From contig CACOGI010000001.1 of assembly GCA_902626725.1 (NCBI GenBank), positions 140,001 to 204,000 of the forward strand: 64,000 nucleotides of DNA. The letters are read 5' to 3'. This document shows positions 1-9,480 of the stretch, piece by piece; within the stretch, counting starts at the first letter, position 1, and the number at the start of each line of letters is the position of its first letter. This DNA is from an uncultured Pelagibacteraceae bacterium. GTDB taxonomy: Bacteria > Pseudomonadota > Alphaproteobacteria > Pelagibacterales > Pelagibacteraceae. Under the pieces are notes generated by a model. That model did no database searches. It was not told where the DNA came from and worked only from the letters and a program-made list of their open reading frames with translations. The translations under genes and the position numbers were made by a program.

Positions 1-284
<284 letters not shown>

Positions 285-305
285 ATGCACTGAAAAAAAT
301 TTTTA

Positions 306-1655
306 TTATTGATACAAATAAAAAAAACCTTCAAATAATTTTTTTATCTTAATTTTATTAAATTTTTTATTGTATTTTGAAAAATTATTTTTTTTATCAA
401 CAAGATCTTTGGATCTAATTGGCTCATTCTTTTTTTGATGTAATCTACTTTGACTAAAATAATTTATTCCTTTTCTTAAAAAGGTTTTTAAATTCTTAAT
501 TGCTAAATCTGTTTTTTTTAAATCGAAATCAGTTTTATCAATATTTATTTTTTTAATTTCATTTAAAATATTATTAGATGCTAAATTTTCAGACATCTTA
601 AAACGAATTTTAAATAATTTATTATTAAACTTTTTTATTTTTTTATGTGAGCCACTATTTAAAAATTTGGTCAACAATTTTTTATTATTAATTTTTTTTG
701 AAATAAGAGTAGGAATATTTTTTCTCACCCCTTTTGGCAAATTTTTACCTCTGTTAAACGGTGCATAAGTTATTACGGGTTTTTTTAAACCAAAAGCTTC
801 AAGGCCAGTTTGACATCCGTTTTGTATAACTGCTGAGGATCCTTTTATCCACGGAACTATATACCCTGAATTATCAATTATTATATTTTTTTTATTTTTT
901 AAAGAGCTTTTATATTTGTCGACATTTTCTACTGGGTGAGGTCTTAAAACAATTTTGTATCCTTTCAAATTTTCATCTAAATACAAAAGGAGCTCGATAA
1001 ATTTTTCATGCATTAATTTATCCTCCCTAAAAAAATTCATTTCATTCTTGATGTCTTTTTCTGTTTTAATGTAATCCCTTATTCTTTTTGTTTTAATCTG
1101 TTTCCTTATATCAATAAGAGAATTTCCATAAACAAAGTTCGTAGTGACCAAAATATAATTACCAAACCTTTTCTTGATTTTTTTTATCTCGTTTCCATAG
1201 CACAATGAAATTTTTTTACTCCACAAATCAATACGCGGAGATCCAGTTATAACAAATTTTGAAGAATAATTCTTATATTTTTTTTTCCAAGAAATAAAAT
1301 CGAACTTTCCCCAACAAAAAACTTTTTTAACTTTTGAGATATTTAGTTTTGAAGATCTAAGTTTTAAAAAATTTGAATAATCTTCAAAAACAAGCCCCCC
1401 CTCTTCATCGATAGAAAATATTTCATGCGAATTGTTTTTAAGGAAGTCCAAAAAAGATGTTTTCGCTTTGGCAATTGAATTTTCAATAATTATACTGCGT
1501 TTTATTAATTTTTTTTTAATAGCCCATTCAATTTGTGAGGCATTTCCAATGAAAACTCGATAGCCCTTCAACGCTGCTAATAAAGATAAAAGAAATCTGG
1601 CTTCTAAATCCCTTTTTTTAATTTCAATTCTGATGACTAAATTTTTTTTCTTCAT
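306..1655 (-). CDS. Surface carbohydrate biosynthesis protein (CDP-glycerol/capsule-transferase-like fold)
   Basis: About 449 residues. The sequence has the look of the bacterial surface carbohydrate biosynthesis family: an N-terminal VIRIEIKKRDLEARFLL segment, a central KVFCWGKFD...ITGSPRIDLW block, then IVLRPHP and a GLEAFGLKKPVITYAPFN block near the C-terminus that resembles the donor-binding half of a GT-B transferase. I chose the ATG at 1655 rather than the track start at 1706, because homology-like sequence begins at MKKKNLVIRIE and the first 17 residues look like non-coding spacer. The gene converges on the 23S gene with about 20 bases between them. The acceptor and donor are unknown. 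Confidence 0.7.
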   Translation of the reverse strand: MKKKNLVIRIEIKKRDLEARFLLSLLAALKGYRVFIGNASQIEWAIKKKLIKRSIIIENSIAKAKTSFLDFLKNNSHEIFSIDEEGGLVFEDYSNFLKLRSSKLNISKVKKVFCWGKFDFISWKKKYKNYSSKFVITGSPRIDLWSKKISLCYGNEIKKIKKRFGNYILVTTNFVYGNSLIDIRKQIKTKRIRDYIKTEKDIKNEMNFFREDKLMHEKFIELLLYLDENLKGYKIVLRPHPVENVDKYKSSLKNKKNIIIDNSGYIVPWIKGSSAVIQNGCQTGLEAFGLKKPVITYAPFNRGKNLPKGVRKNIPTLISKKINNKKLLTKFLNSGSHKKIKKFNNKLFKIRFKMSENLASNNILNEIKKINIDKTDFDLKKTDLAIKNLKTFLRKGINYFSQSRLHQKKNEPIRSKDLVDKKNNFSKYNKKFNKIKIKKLFEGFFYLYQ

Positions 1656-1765
1656 AAAAAAATACTTTTGTTTTGATAAAACTAATAATATAAGTATATG
1701 CAACAAGCGTTTCTATTATATTAAATGAACAAATTAAAATCATTTTTTACAAAAATCAACTTAAG

Positions 1766-2908
1766 ATGATTGATTTTCTTAAAAAAATAACACTAAATAA
1801 ATTAAAGGTATCTTTTTACACTTTTTATTATTCTTTATTGAATCAAGACACAAAGTATCCAAAATATTTAACGAAATTTGAAAATGATATTTCTAAATAC
1901 TTCAATAAAAAATTTGCTATCACCTTTTCAAATGGAACTACTGCATGTAAGGCAGCATTGTATTCAATTGGTTTAAAAAAAGACTCAAAGATACTTTTGT
2001 CCAGAATTACATTTCCCTCAATAATATCAGCAATTCTTTTAACAGGGTGTAAACCAATTTTTATGAGTTTTGATAAAAATCTTCAGTTTATTTTACCAGA
2101 TAGGGAAACAATTTTAAGCTGTAAGTATTTTTTAATAACGCACGCTTATGGATATCCTGTCGATAGGGAAATTGTCGAAAAGATAAAAGAAATTAATCCA
2201 AAAATTAAAATTATTGAAGATATAAGTCATTCGCAAGGTGCTAAATCAGGAAATAACCAGGTTGGATCTTTAGGTGACGTAGCGTTTATGAGCATGCAAG
2301 GGAATAAAGCGATATCAGCAGGAGAAGGAGGGTTAGTGCTCACTGACTCTGCAAAAATAAAGGAAAAAATTACATACTTATCACACTTGAACAAAAAAAA
2401 CCCTATTGACGAAAAGTTAGAAAATTTAACAAAAATAGGATTTATTGGTAAAGGTAGAATGAATCCACTTGGAGCTATTAAGGCATCATATAAGTTAAAA
2501 GAACTTGATGAAAGAAATAAGAAAATAAGAAATAAATTTAAAATTATTTATAACCATCTTGATAACAACAAAAGCATTAAACTACCAAATGTAGTTGATT
2601 TTGATAAACTTGGTGGATTTTTTTATGGATTACCTTTTTTTGTTGAAAGCGAAAAAATATTAAAAAAATTGAGCAAAAACTTCGTAATATCTAAATATGA
2701 CTGGCTTGCTCTTGATTTGAGTGAAAACTTTAATAATCCCGAGAAATTTTTAAATCTAATATACTCAGCACATATAGAATTGGAGGAGTTATTGACAAAA
2801 CCTAACGACGATAGACGGTACTTGTATTTTTTTTCATTAGAGCATTTAATTAATACTTCTGAAAAAGATATTAATGATAAAATGCAAAAATTTTTCAATG
2901 ATTTATAA
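1766..2908 (+). CDS. DegT/DnrJ/EryC1/StrS-family PLP aminotransferase
   Basis: 380 residues, the usual length for sugar aminotransferases that aminate a 3- or 4-keto nucleotide sugar. Visible signatures are FSNGTTACKAAL (phosphate cup, about 54-65), EDISHSQGA with the Asp that contacts the pyridine nitrogen, and MQGNKAISAGEGG, where Lys181 is the predicted Schiff-base lysine. The 3' end overlaps the GMC oxidoreductase gene by 11 bases, and an FkbM methyltransferase follows with another 11-base overlap, so the three are almost certainly one operon. A reasonable inference is that the oxidoreductase makes the keto group which this enzyme aminates. The substrate cannot be told from sequence alone. 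Confidence 0.85.
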   Translation: MIDFLKKITLNKLKVSFYTFYYSLLNQDTKYPKYLTKFENDISKYFNKKFAITFSNGTTACKAALYSIGLKKDSKILLSRITFPSIISAILLTGCKPIFMSFDKNLQFILPDRETILSCKYFLITHAYGYPVDREIVEKIKEINPKIKIIEDISHSQGAKSGNNQVGSLGDVAFMSMQGNKAISAGEGGLVLTDSAKIKEKITYLSHLNKKNPIDEKLENLTKIGFIGKGRMNPLGAIKASYKLKELDERNKKIRNKFKIIYNHLDNNKSIKLPNVVDFDKLGGFFYGLPFFVESEKILKKLSKNFVISKYDWLALDLSENFNNPEKFLNLIYSAHIELEELLTKPNDDRRYLYFFSLEHLINTSEKDINDKMQKFFNDL

Positions 2909-4253
2909 CTTCCATAAAAAAAAAACCTTACTTCAATTTAAAAAAAAATTTGTTTTTGACTATATTATTATTGGCGCTGGGCCTGCAGGGATAATATGTT
3001 GTAACGAGTTAAAAAAAAAAAACCCTTTAAAAAAAATTTTACTTGTTGAAAGGTCTGATTTTTCCAAAAACGAACTTCCTAAGAAACAAAATAATTTTGT
3101 AAAAAGTAAAAATATAACTATTAAACCAGACTCAAGATATTTTGGTATCGGTGGATCATCAAATGTTTGGGGGGGTATAAAAACATATTTCGATGATATT
3201 GAACTTTTGAATAAAGAAAATAATAAAAATTTGTGGCCACTGAAATTCGGAGAATTGATTAAAATTTATAAAAAACTTAAAAAATACGATTTAGATGTCC
3301 ATAAAACTAAAAGAAATTTTTCGAGCTCTCTTCTTGAAAGAAAATTTATTTACAGAAAAAGACCATTAAACTTCAAAAATAAATTAGTTTTAAGAAATAT
3401 TGATGTTGCTATTAATTGTAAAATTGAAAATATTTGTATGGAAAAAGATAGTTATTGCCAAGTCAAAAATGTTAAAATTTTTGGAAAAAAAATTATACTT
3501 TCAACTGGAACATTAGAAACTATAAAGATAATTTTAAAATCTGTTAAAAAAAAATCTTTGAAATGTAACAAAAAAGTTTTAGGCAGGTATTTTATGAACC
3601 ATCCTAAAATTACTCTCAAAAATTTCAGATTAAATAAAAATGTTAATGCAAAAAAGTTTATAGAAAAAAAAGAAAATAAATATCTTGTATCGTATATTGG
3701 TTTGAGTCTTCCCAAAAAAATTCAAATGAAATATAATTTATACAATTCGTATATAAAAATCTTGAAGCATGAGCCTAGAAAGTTCAACCTAATTCGTAAA
3801 ATAAGATATAAATTATTTAATGAAAAAAAATTTGATCTTCAATTATTTTGTGAAATGGAGCCCGTCTATGGAAATAGAGTTTTTTTAGATACAAAGGAAA
3901 ATTTAGTGGTTGATTATAGATTGTCAAAGAAAGATACTGATACTTTAAATACTTTAGCTTTATTCTTTAAAAGTTATTTAACGAAAGACGATCATAAAAA
4001 ACTAAAAAAAAATATAAATAGAAAAAATTTTGCACACAAGCTTTTAGATGCATCTCATCATTGTGGAGGTACAAGCTTTTCTCACAACAAGAAAAATGCT
4101 TTTGTAGATAAAAACTTAAGAGTGATTGGCGAAAAAAATTTATACATTTGCTCTGCATCTGTTTTTCCAACCTCAGGTAGCGCTAACCCCACAGCAACCA
4201 TCGGTGCACTTTCATTCAGATTAGCAAATCATCTATCTAAAAATGAAAAATAA
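2898..4253 (+). CDS. GMC-family FAD-dependent oxidoreductase
   Basis: About 451 residues. An N-terminal Rossmann FAD site reads YIIIGAGPAGIICC, and the C-terminal GMC signature has HHCGGTSFS, the usual VD..L.V turn and NPTATIGALS. This family oxidises sugar or alcohol hydroxyls with FAD. I prefer the ATG at 2898, which gives an 11-base overlap with the aminotransferase stop, over the track start at 2874. A run of 12 adenines at 3011-3022 encodes consecutive lysines just after the FAD motif and is a possible slippage site. The protein is shorter than many GMC oxidases, like other small polysaccharide-cluster members. Its likely role is to oxidise a sugar for the neighbouring aminotransferase. 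Confidence 0.82.
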   Translation: MIYNFHKKKTLLQFKKKFVFDYIIIGAGPAGIICCNELKKKNPLKKILLVERSDFSKNELPKKQNNFVKSKNITIKPDSRYFGIGGSSNVWGGIKTYFDDIELLNKENNKNLWPLKFGELIKIYKKLKKYDLDVHKTKRNFSSSLLERKFIYRKRPLNFKNKLVLRNIDVAINCKIENICMEKDSYCQVKNVKIFGKKIILSTGTLETIKIILKSVKKKSLKCNKKVLGRYFMNHPKITLKNFRLNKNVNAKKFIEKKENKYLVSYIGLSLPKKIQMKYNLYNSYIKILKHEPRKFNLIRKIRYKLFNEKKFDLQLFCEMEPVYGNRVFLDTKENLVVDYRLSKKDTDTLNTLALFFKSYLTKDDHKKLKKNINRKNFAHKLLDASHHCGGTSFSHNKKNAFVDKNLRVIGEKNLYICSASVFPTSGSANPTATIGALSFRLANHLSKNEK

Positions 4254-5004
4254 GATAAAAAAATTGTTTTTATATATAAAGGAATTTGGATTTTTAAGTA
4301 TTTTAAAATTTATTTTTTTTTATCAAAAAAAAAAGATAATAAAAATAAATTTCAAAAAGAGTAATTTTTATATTCGTCCTAATTTTATTGACTTGAGGCA
4401 ATCCTATCAAAATTTATTTGAGGAATATGATGAGCTTAAAGATTTAATAAAAAGTGATTTTTCTGGCATTATATTAGATGTGGGAGGATTTATAGGATCA
4501 TCGAGTTTGAAGCTTTTAACGTTGTTTCCAAATGCAAAAATTATTGCAATAGAACCTGATAAAGAAAATTTTGAATTAATGAAGATAAATTTAGGAAACA
4601 AAAAAAATATTAAGATATTAAATTATGCTTTATCTTCCGAAAATTTAAAAAATGTTCATTTATATGATAGGGGTACAGGAGATTGGGGTTACACCACAAT
4701 CGATAATTTAAATAGCGGACCAAAAAAAAAATTATTAGTACAAACTATTAATATAAAAGAAATAAAAAAAATTTTTGTAAATCATGGAAAAATTGATTTA
4801 ATGAAAATAGATATAAACGGAGGAGAGAAAGAAATCTTGGAAAAATGTCAAGATGACTTAAAAATGATTGATGTAATTTATATTGAATTACATGAACGTA
4901 TAGTATCTGGCTCTTTAAATTTATTTAGAGAATTTACTAAAAACGAAAAAAGAAAATTGATAGAAATAAGGAAAAATAGGACATACATATCTTTAAAAGT
5001 TTAA
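4243..5004 (+). CDS. FkbM-family SAM-dependent methyltransferase
   Basis: 253 residues. The SAM-binding motif ILDVGGFIGSSSLKLL (about residues 80-95) is followed by IIAIEPDKENFELM and the family's late motif LMKIDINGGEKEIL, which is the FkbM/Methyltransf_21 pattern. The enzyme would O-methylate a glycan. It is the third gene of the DegT-GMC-FkbM operon, overlapping the GMC stop by 11 bases. Its own 3' end overlaps the convergent sulfotransferase gene by 12 bases. The specific hydroxyl methylated is not predictable. Confidence 0.85.
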   Translation: MKNKIKKLFLYIKEFGFLSILKFIFFYQKKKIIKINFKKSNFYIRPNFIDLRQSYQNLFEEYDELKDLIKSDFSGIILDVGGFIGSSSLKLLTLFPNAKIIAIEPDKENFELMKINLGNKKNIKILNYALSSENLKNVHLYDRGTGDWGYTTIDNLNSGPKKKLLVQTINIKEIKKIFVNHGKIDLMKIDINGGEKEILEKCQDDLKMIDVIYIELHERIVSGSLNLFREFTKNEKRKLIEIRKNRTYISLKV

Positions 5005-5730
5005 TTTTGGAGGTTTGTAATTAAAATAACTTATTTCTTCGGAAAACATTTCTTGAATAATTTCAATAGTCTGTAAAGTTTGTTTTACTGAATCATTTTT
5101 TATCTTAAATTTAGGAAAATTTGAGGTTTCAGGATAACTAAATTTTTTCAAAATTTTATTGAAATCTTGATTTAGGTTTTCATATTTTATTATATAGTCG
5201 ACACATATTTTTCCATTAATTTCATAATAATTTCTACTATCTAATCCTTTGAATGTATCCCTAAAATTACTATCACTGTAAAGTTTTTTAACAAATCTTT
5301 CAAATCCAATTTCTTTTTGATCAAACCATTTGTAGAACGACTCAATCCTTTCCCAAGGATTTCTTACAACACAAAATTTAAAAAAATTATTCCATTCGTA
5401 ATTAAAATATTTCTTAATTTCAGTTGCGTAAGCATTTTGAGGTTGTATTGCAAATTTTTTGCCAAAACTCTTTTTATTCGAGCCCTCAACGAATTCTCTA
5501 AAATTCTTACTTAAAATAGCATTCTTAATAGCACTTAAAGATGGATTTTTTAGGGAATTAAAAATCATCTTTTTTGAGAACTTAAGAGGCGTCGTTTTAT
5601 TGTTGTCAACTAAACTCCCAATATGAAAATCATCTGCCTCACGTAACTTTGATAAATGAACTTCTATTGAAGTACCTGCTGTTTTAGGATTATGTATAAA
5701 TATAAATTTTTTTTTATAATTTATAATCAT
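4993..5730 (-). CDS. Sulfotransferase family protein (PAPS-dependent, carbohydrate type)
   Basis: About 245 residues. The 5'-phosphosulfate loop appears as FIHNPKTAGTSIE near the N-terminus and the 3'-phosphate-binding motif as FCVVRNPWERIESFYKWF, the two hallmarks of the Sulfotransfer_2 family. The predicted reaction is transfer of sulfate from PAPS to a sugar of the surface glycan. I take the ATG at 5730 because members usually begin a few residues before the KKKFIFIHNPKTAGTS strand; the track start at 5760 adds ten hydrophobic residues. It is convergent with the FkbM gene (12-base overlap) and divergent from the carbamoyltransferase. Confidence 0.83.
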   Translation of the reverse strand: MIINYKKKFIFIHNPKTAGTSIEVHLSKLREADDFHIGSLVDNNKTTPLKFSKKMIFNSLKNPSLSAIKNAILSKNFREFVEGSNKKSFGKKFAIQPQNAYATEIKKYFNYEWNNFFKFCVVRNPWERIESFYKWFDQKEIGFERFVKKLYSDSNFRDTFKGLDSRNYYEINGKICVDYIIKYENLNQDFNKILKKFSYPETSNFPKFKIKNDSVKQTLQTIEIIQEMFSEEISYFNYKPPKLNF

Positions 5731-5778
5731 TAAAAAACTAAAAGTTGTAATTTTAAACAATTAAACTATTAATTTAGA

Positions 5779-7599
5779 ATGTCAAAAAATTTAAACATTT
5801 TAACAATTTATGAATATCATAATTCGTCAGCTTGTATTTCTCAAAATGGTAAAATTATGGCAGCTTTTAATGAAGATAGATTTGTAAAAAAAAAAAATGA
5901 AGTTTCTTTTCCATTAAACTCAATAAAAGCATGTCTAAAAAAAGCAAAATTAAAACCCAAAGATATAAATTTCTTTGGAATAGTAAATGATAAAAATAGT
6001 TTAAAAAACAAAAATTCAATTTTAAATTTTTTGTTCAAAAGACAGTCTAGGTATAGCGTTTCTGATTGGAAAAAAGAAAATGAGCTTTATTGGAAACCAA
6101 CATTACTTGAAAATAAAAAAAAATTATCTTTTTTTAAATCAATGGGTGGAAAAAAAAAAATTGCTAAAGACCATCACTTAGAAACAAAATATTATGATGA
6201 TAATAAAAATTTTAATAAATTAAAAAAAGATTTTTTTGAAAAAAAAATTAAATTTATAAAAAAACTTGGATTTAATGAAAATACTATTGTATTTATTCCT
6301 CATTATATTACTCATCATTATCATGCATTTTATTCATCTCCAAACAGATATTATAAAAACTCGTTGATTATTCATTGTGAAGGCGATGGTGGCAAATATA
6401 ATCACGCCATATCCAAACCATCAGAAAAATCTGGAATAAAATTTTTAAACGGTACAAATAAATTTAATTTAGGAAGACTTTATCAATGGACAACCTTAAA
6501 TTTAAATATGTTGCCTTATCACGACGAATATAAAGTAATGGGATTAGCCCCATATTCCAAAATAGATAAAAAAAACCCACTCTATTTAAAATTTTCTAAA
6601 TATTTCTCTTTGAATAAAAAAAAATTTTTAATTGAATTAAAAAAAAAACCAAAAGATTTATATTTTGAATTTAGAAAATTCATAATTAATCAAAGATTTG
6701 ATAAAGTTGCAGCGATACTCCAAGATTTTTTAGAGACAAAGCTTATTGAATTGTTCAGTTATATTTATAAAAAAAAAAAAATTAAAAATTTTTATTATGG
6801 TGGTGGCGTGGCTATGAATGTAAAAGCAAACTTGGCAATAAATAAAAAATTACCTAAGATAAATAGTTTTTTTGTTCCATTGTCTCCTGCTGATGAAACC
6901 AATGTGTTTGGTGCTAATTATTACTTGATGGAAAAATTCTTCATCAGAAATGGTACAAGTTTAAGAAATATAAAAAGCTTAAATAGTGTTTATTTGGGAA
7001 ATAGTTACAATTTCGACGAAAAAAAATACAAAAAGAGTAAAAATTATAAAATAGAAAAAGTAAATCACAAAAAAATAGCCAAACTTCTAGCTTCAGGAAA
7101 AATTATTGGAAGATTCACAGGTAGAGCTGAATTTGGCCAAAGAGCTCTGGGCAATCGATCTATTTTAGCTTCGATTTCATATCCGAATATAGTTGATAAA
7201 ATAAATCAAAAAATAAAATCTAGAGATTTTTGGATGCCATTTGCACTAACTATTTTAGACATAGAGAAAAAATACTTTTATAAAAATAGTTTTATCAATC
7301 CCTTTTACATGACATCATGTTTTGATTTGAAAAAAAAGTATAAAAAAAATTTTATTAATGTAATTCATCCAGCAGATCAGACAGCGAGACCACAAATTCT
7401 TAAAAAATTCAATAATCCGTCTTATTACGATTTAATAATGAAAGTTAAAAAAACTTCAGGTATTGGTGCAGTGCTAAACACCTCTTTCAATGTACATGGA
7501 AAGACTATTGTTGAAAACCCCTCTGATGCAATCAAGGTCTTAAGAGAGACTAATTTAGATGGATTAATAATTGATAATTTTTTTGTAGAAAAAAAATAA
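5779..7599 (+). CDS. Carbamoyltransferase (NodU/CmcH family)
   Basis: 606 residues, the normal length. The N-terminal Kae1-like half starts with ILTIYEYHNSSACI and contains FIPHYITHHYHAFYSSP, the histidines expected to bind the metal and nucleotide. The C-terminal YrdC-like half carries GRFTGRAEFGQRALGNRSIL, a strong family signature. Such enzymes move a carbamoyl group from carbamoyl phosphate, through carbamoyl-AMP, to a sugar hydroxyl. A run of 13 adenines at 6769-6781 lies in frame. It sits alone between two minus-strand genes and presumably decorates the glycan. Confidence 0.9.
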   Translation: MSKNLNILTIYEYHNSSACISQNGKIMAAFNEDRFVKKKNEVSFPLNSIKACLKKAKLKPKDINFFGIVNDKNSLKNKNSILNFLFKRQSRYSVSDWKKENELYWKPTLLENKKKLSFFKSMGGKKKIAKDHHLETKYYDDNKNFNKLKKDFFEKKIKFIKKLGFNENTIVFIPHYITHHYHAFYSSPNRYYKNSLIIHCEGDGGKYNHAISKPSEKSGIKFLNGTNKFNLGRLYQWTTLNLNMLPYHDEYKVMGLAPYSKIDKKNPLYLKFSKYFSLNKKKFLIELKKKPKDLYFEFRKFIINQRFDKVAAILQDFLETKLIELFSYIYKKKKIKNFYYGGGVAMNVKANLAINKKLPKINSFFVPLSPADETNVFGANYYLMEKFFIRNGTSLRNIKSLNSVYLGNSYNFDEKKYKKSKNYKIEKVNHKKIAKLLASGKIIGRFTGRAEFGQRALGNRSILASISYPNIVDKINQKIKSRDFWMPFALTILDIEKKYFYKNSFINPFYMTSCFDLKKKYKKNFINVIHPADQTARPQILKKFNNPSYYDLIMKVKKTSGIGAVLNTSFNVHGKTIVENPSDAIKVLRETNLDGLIIDNFFVEKK

Positions 7600-7605
7600 T
7601 TCAAT

Positions 7606-8775
7606 TTATTTGATATACTTTTTTAAAACTTTAATCATAAGTTTTGAAAAAAAAAGTATTCCTTCTCTATTATAATAACCGTATCTTTTGTGTAAAAATA
7701 ATTCCTTTTTTGGAAATTTTATTTCAAAATTATGCAATTTAATTTTTTGGTTTTTACTTATATCTTTAAGGTATTTAATCTCTGGTAAATCTGATAATTT
7801 GTAGCCCAAATCATGTTTTCTATAATTTTTATAATTATTAAAACTTTTTGAATAATGGTAGGAAACAAGATTCCTACAAATTACAAGTTTGGTTTTATTT
7901 TTTTTTGACTCATTTTTCCATTTTAACAATATATTTTTGAACACTTTCCAGTGATAAGGATAATTTTTAAGATTTACTGGATATTTTTTTTCTAAATTTC
8001 TAATATCATTAATATAATTAAACTCTCGTAATTTATTACCTGTAACAATAAAATCATCTATTTTTGAGAAAATAAAAAAATTATCATATAAAAATTTTCT
8101 AAAGTAAAATTTTTTCAAGTATTTCTTGTGAATTATTTTATTATTTTCATCTAAATAAATTAGATCATTTTTATGATAAGGCTTAACTTTTCTTTTTAAA
8201 AATTTTAAACTTTTAAAATTAAATGGTCTTTGTGTGAAAATATTGTTTTTTAAACTTTCATGAATAGTAATGTTTCGTCTAGGATGATTTGAGTTAAAAA
8301 TATAAATTATATATTTTGGTTTAAATTTTTTCATAAACTTCTTATAAAATCGATAAAAGTGGATTGTTGAATAATTTTTTATAAAACAAAAAATTAATTC
8401 AACATCTTTGTCTTTAAATTCCTCGTTTAAAAATTTTTGAATTGAATGAGAATATCCAAAATCTAGGCCAGCAAAATAGGTATCTCCAAAAATAATTATT
8501 TTAGTCTTATTATTTTTTGACGTATAATTTTTATTGTCTAAAACTCCTAAGTTATTTAATTTAATTTTGGTTTCTTTTCCTAGGGTATATCTATGATAAT
8601 AATAAAGTTTTGAATTACTTTTTTGTTTCCAACCTATAGCATCATCCTTCACACATAAATTATTGTCATTAAATTCATTTTTATAAAGAATTTTTGGAAA
8701 AAAAATTATTATTATTGCTTCAAACAACACATATAAAATAAAAGTTATTAATATAATTTTAAAAAAAATAAGCAT
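7606..8775 (-). CDS. Membrane-anchored SGNH/GDSL-hydrolase-like protein
   Basis: 389 residues. One strong N-terminal transmembrane helix (about residues 3-28) is followed by a soluble domain. The pattern GWKQKSN, LNNLGVLDNK and IIIFGDTYFAGLDFG resembles the GW, N..G.R and GDSFxxG blocks of SGNH proteins attached to the membrane in polysaccharide loci. The catalytic Ser of GDSF is Thr here (GDT), and the late DxxH motif is not obvious in FLHKRYGYYNREG. So it may be a degenerate or non-catalytic member, or one with Thr as nucleophile. It is followed by the WbqC-like, cytidylyltransferase and ABC genes in the same direction. Confidence 0.6.
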   Translation of the reverse strand: MLIFFKIILITFILYVLFEAIIIIFFPKILYKNEFNDNNLCVKDDAIGWKQKSNSKLYYYHRYTLGKETKIKLNNLGVLDNKNYTSKNNKTKIIIFGDTYFAGLDFGYSHSIQKFLNEEFKDKDVELIFCFIKNYSTIHFYRFYKKFMKKFKPKYIIYIFNSNHPRRNITIHESLKNNIFTQRPFNFKSLKFLKRKVKPYHKNDLIYLDENNKIIHKKYLKKFYFRKFLYDNFFIFSKIDDFIVTGNKLREFNYINDIRNLEKKYPVNLKNYPYHWKVFKNILLKWKNESKKNKTKLVICRNLVSYHYSKSFNNYKNYRKHDLGYKLSDLPEIKYLKDISKNQKIKLHNFEIKFPKKELFLHKRYGYYNREGILFFSKLMIKVLKKYIK

Positions 8776-8783
8776 ATTATTTA

Positions 8784-9479
8784 CTAGATAAATAGTTTAC
8801 TTTCATCACCCTGGTTAAATAACAAGTCTAGAACCGATAATCCAGGAACATAATCTATTTTTTCTCTTTTAAAAAATTGGCTATATTTTCTTATTTCGTA
8901 TTTTGGATATATTAATTCAATCTCATTTTTTTTAAAAACTTTTGGTTCATTGTATGCTTTTGAGCCTAAAAAGGATAAATAAGTTTTACAATTTCTTGAT
9001 TTGAGAATATCTAAAATATAGTCTAATTTTTTTAAATTTTTATCATTTGAAATATCAGAACTTTTAATTAAGGTAGTTTTACAATTAATAATTTCTAAAA
9101 AAAAATTCAAAAAATATAAGTTTAGATCTAACAAATTTTTTTTTATACCAAAATTATAGCTTAATATTTCAAAGTATTTTTCAAAATAAGGAGTTTTGTA
9201 GTAAACTTTTCTGATTTCTTTCAAAAAAGATTGATCATTACTTAATTTACATTGATTTATCAATAAATTATTATTTTTTTCAGATAATTTTAATTTTAAG
9301 TTTTTAATTTTTGGTTTTTTTATGTGAGATCTAAAATTTGATGATATTTGCCAATTTTTATTATGATTTGATTTTTTGACATCATCTAAAATTACGAATT
9401 CATCACAATTTTTGATAATCTCAAAAAAACCTTGCCAAGGAAGAAAGTGTGGTTGACATATTCCAACAATTTTTCTCAT
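8784..9479 (-). CDS. WbqC-like family protein
   Basis: 231 residues. The N-terminus MRKIVGICQPHFLPWQGFFEIIKNCDEFVILDDVK is the clear WbqC family signature (QP.Y.PW.G.F..I...D..V..DDV.), and YVPGLSVLDLLFNQG near the end is the matching C-terminal block. WbqC-like proteins recur in O-antigen and amino-sugar clusters, sometimes beside nonulosonic-acid genes, and are thought to act as acyl or aminoacyl transferases or as helper enzymes. The exact reaction is not established. It lies one base downstream of the cytidylyltransferase on the same strand, so the two are probably cotranscribed. Confidence 0.85.
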   Translation of the reverse strand: MRKIVGICQPHFLPWQGFFEIIKNCDEFVILDDVKKSNHNKNWQISSNFRSHIKKPKIKNLKLKLSEKNNNLLINQCKLSNDQSFLKEIRKVYYKTPYFEKYFEILSYNFGIKKNLLDLNLYFLNFFLEIINCKTTLIKSSDISNDKNLKKLDYILDILKSRNCKTYLSFLGSKAYNEPKVFKKNEIELIYPKYEIRKYSQFFKREKIDYVPGLSVLDLLFNQGDESKLFI

Positions 9480-9480
9480 T

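Noticed and set aside
285-330. Intrinsic terminator after 23S rRNA
   Set aside because: Only A and T runs are present; no GC-containing stem could be formed with confidence.
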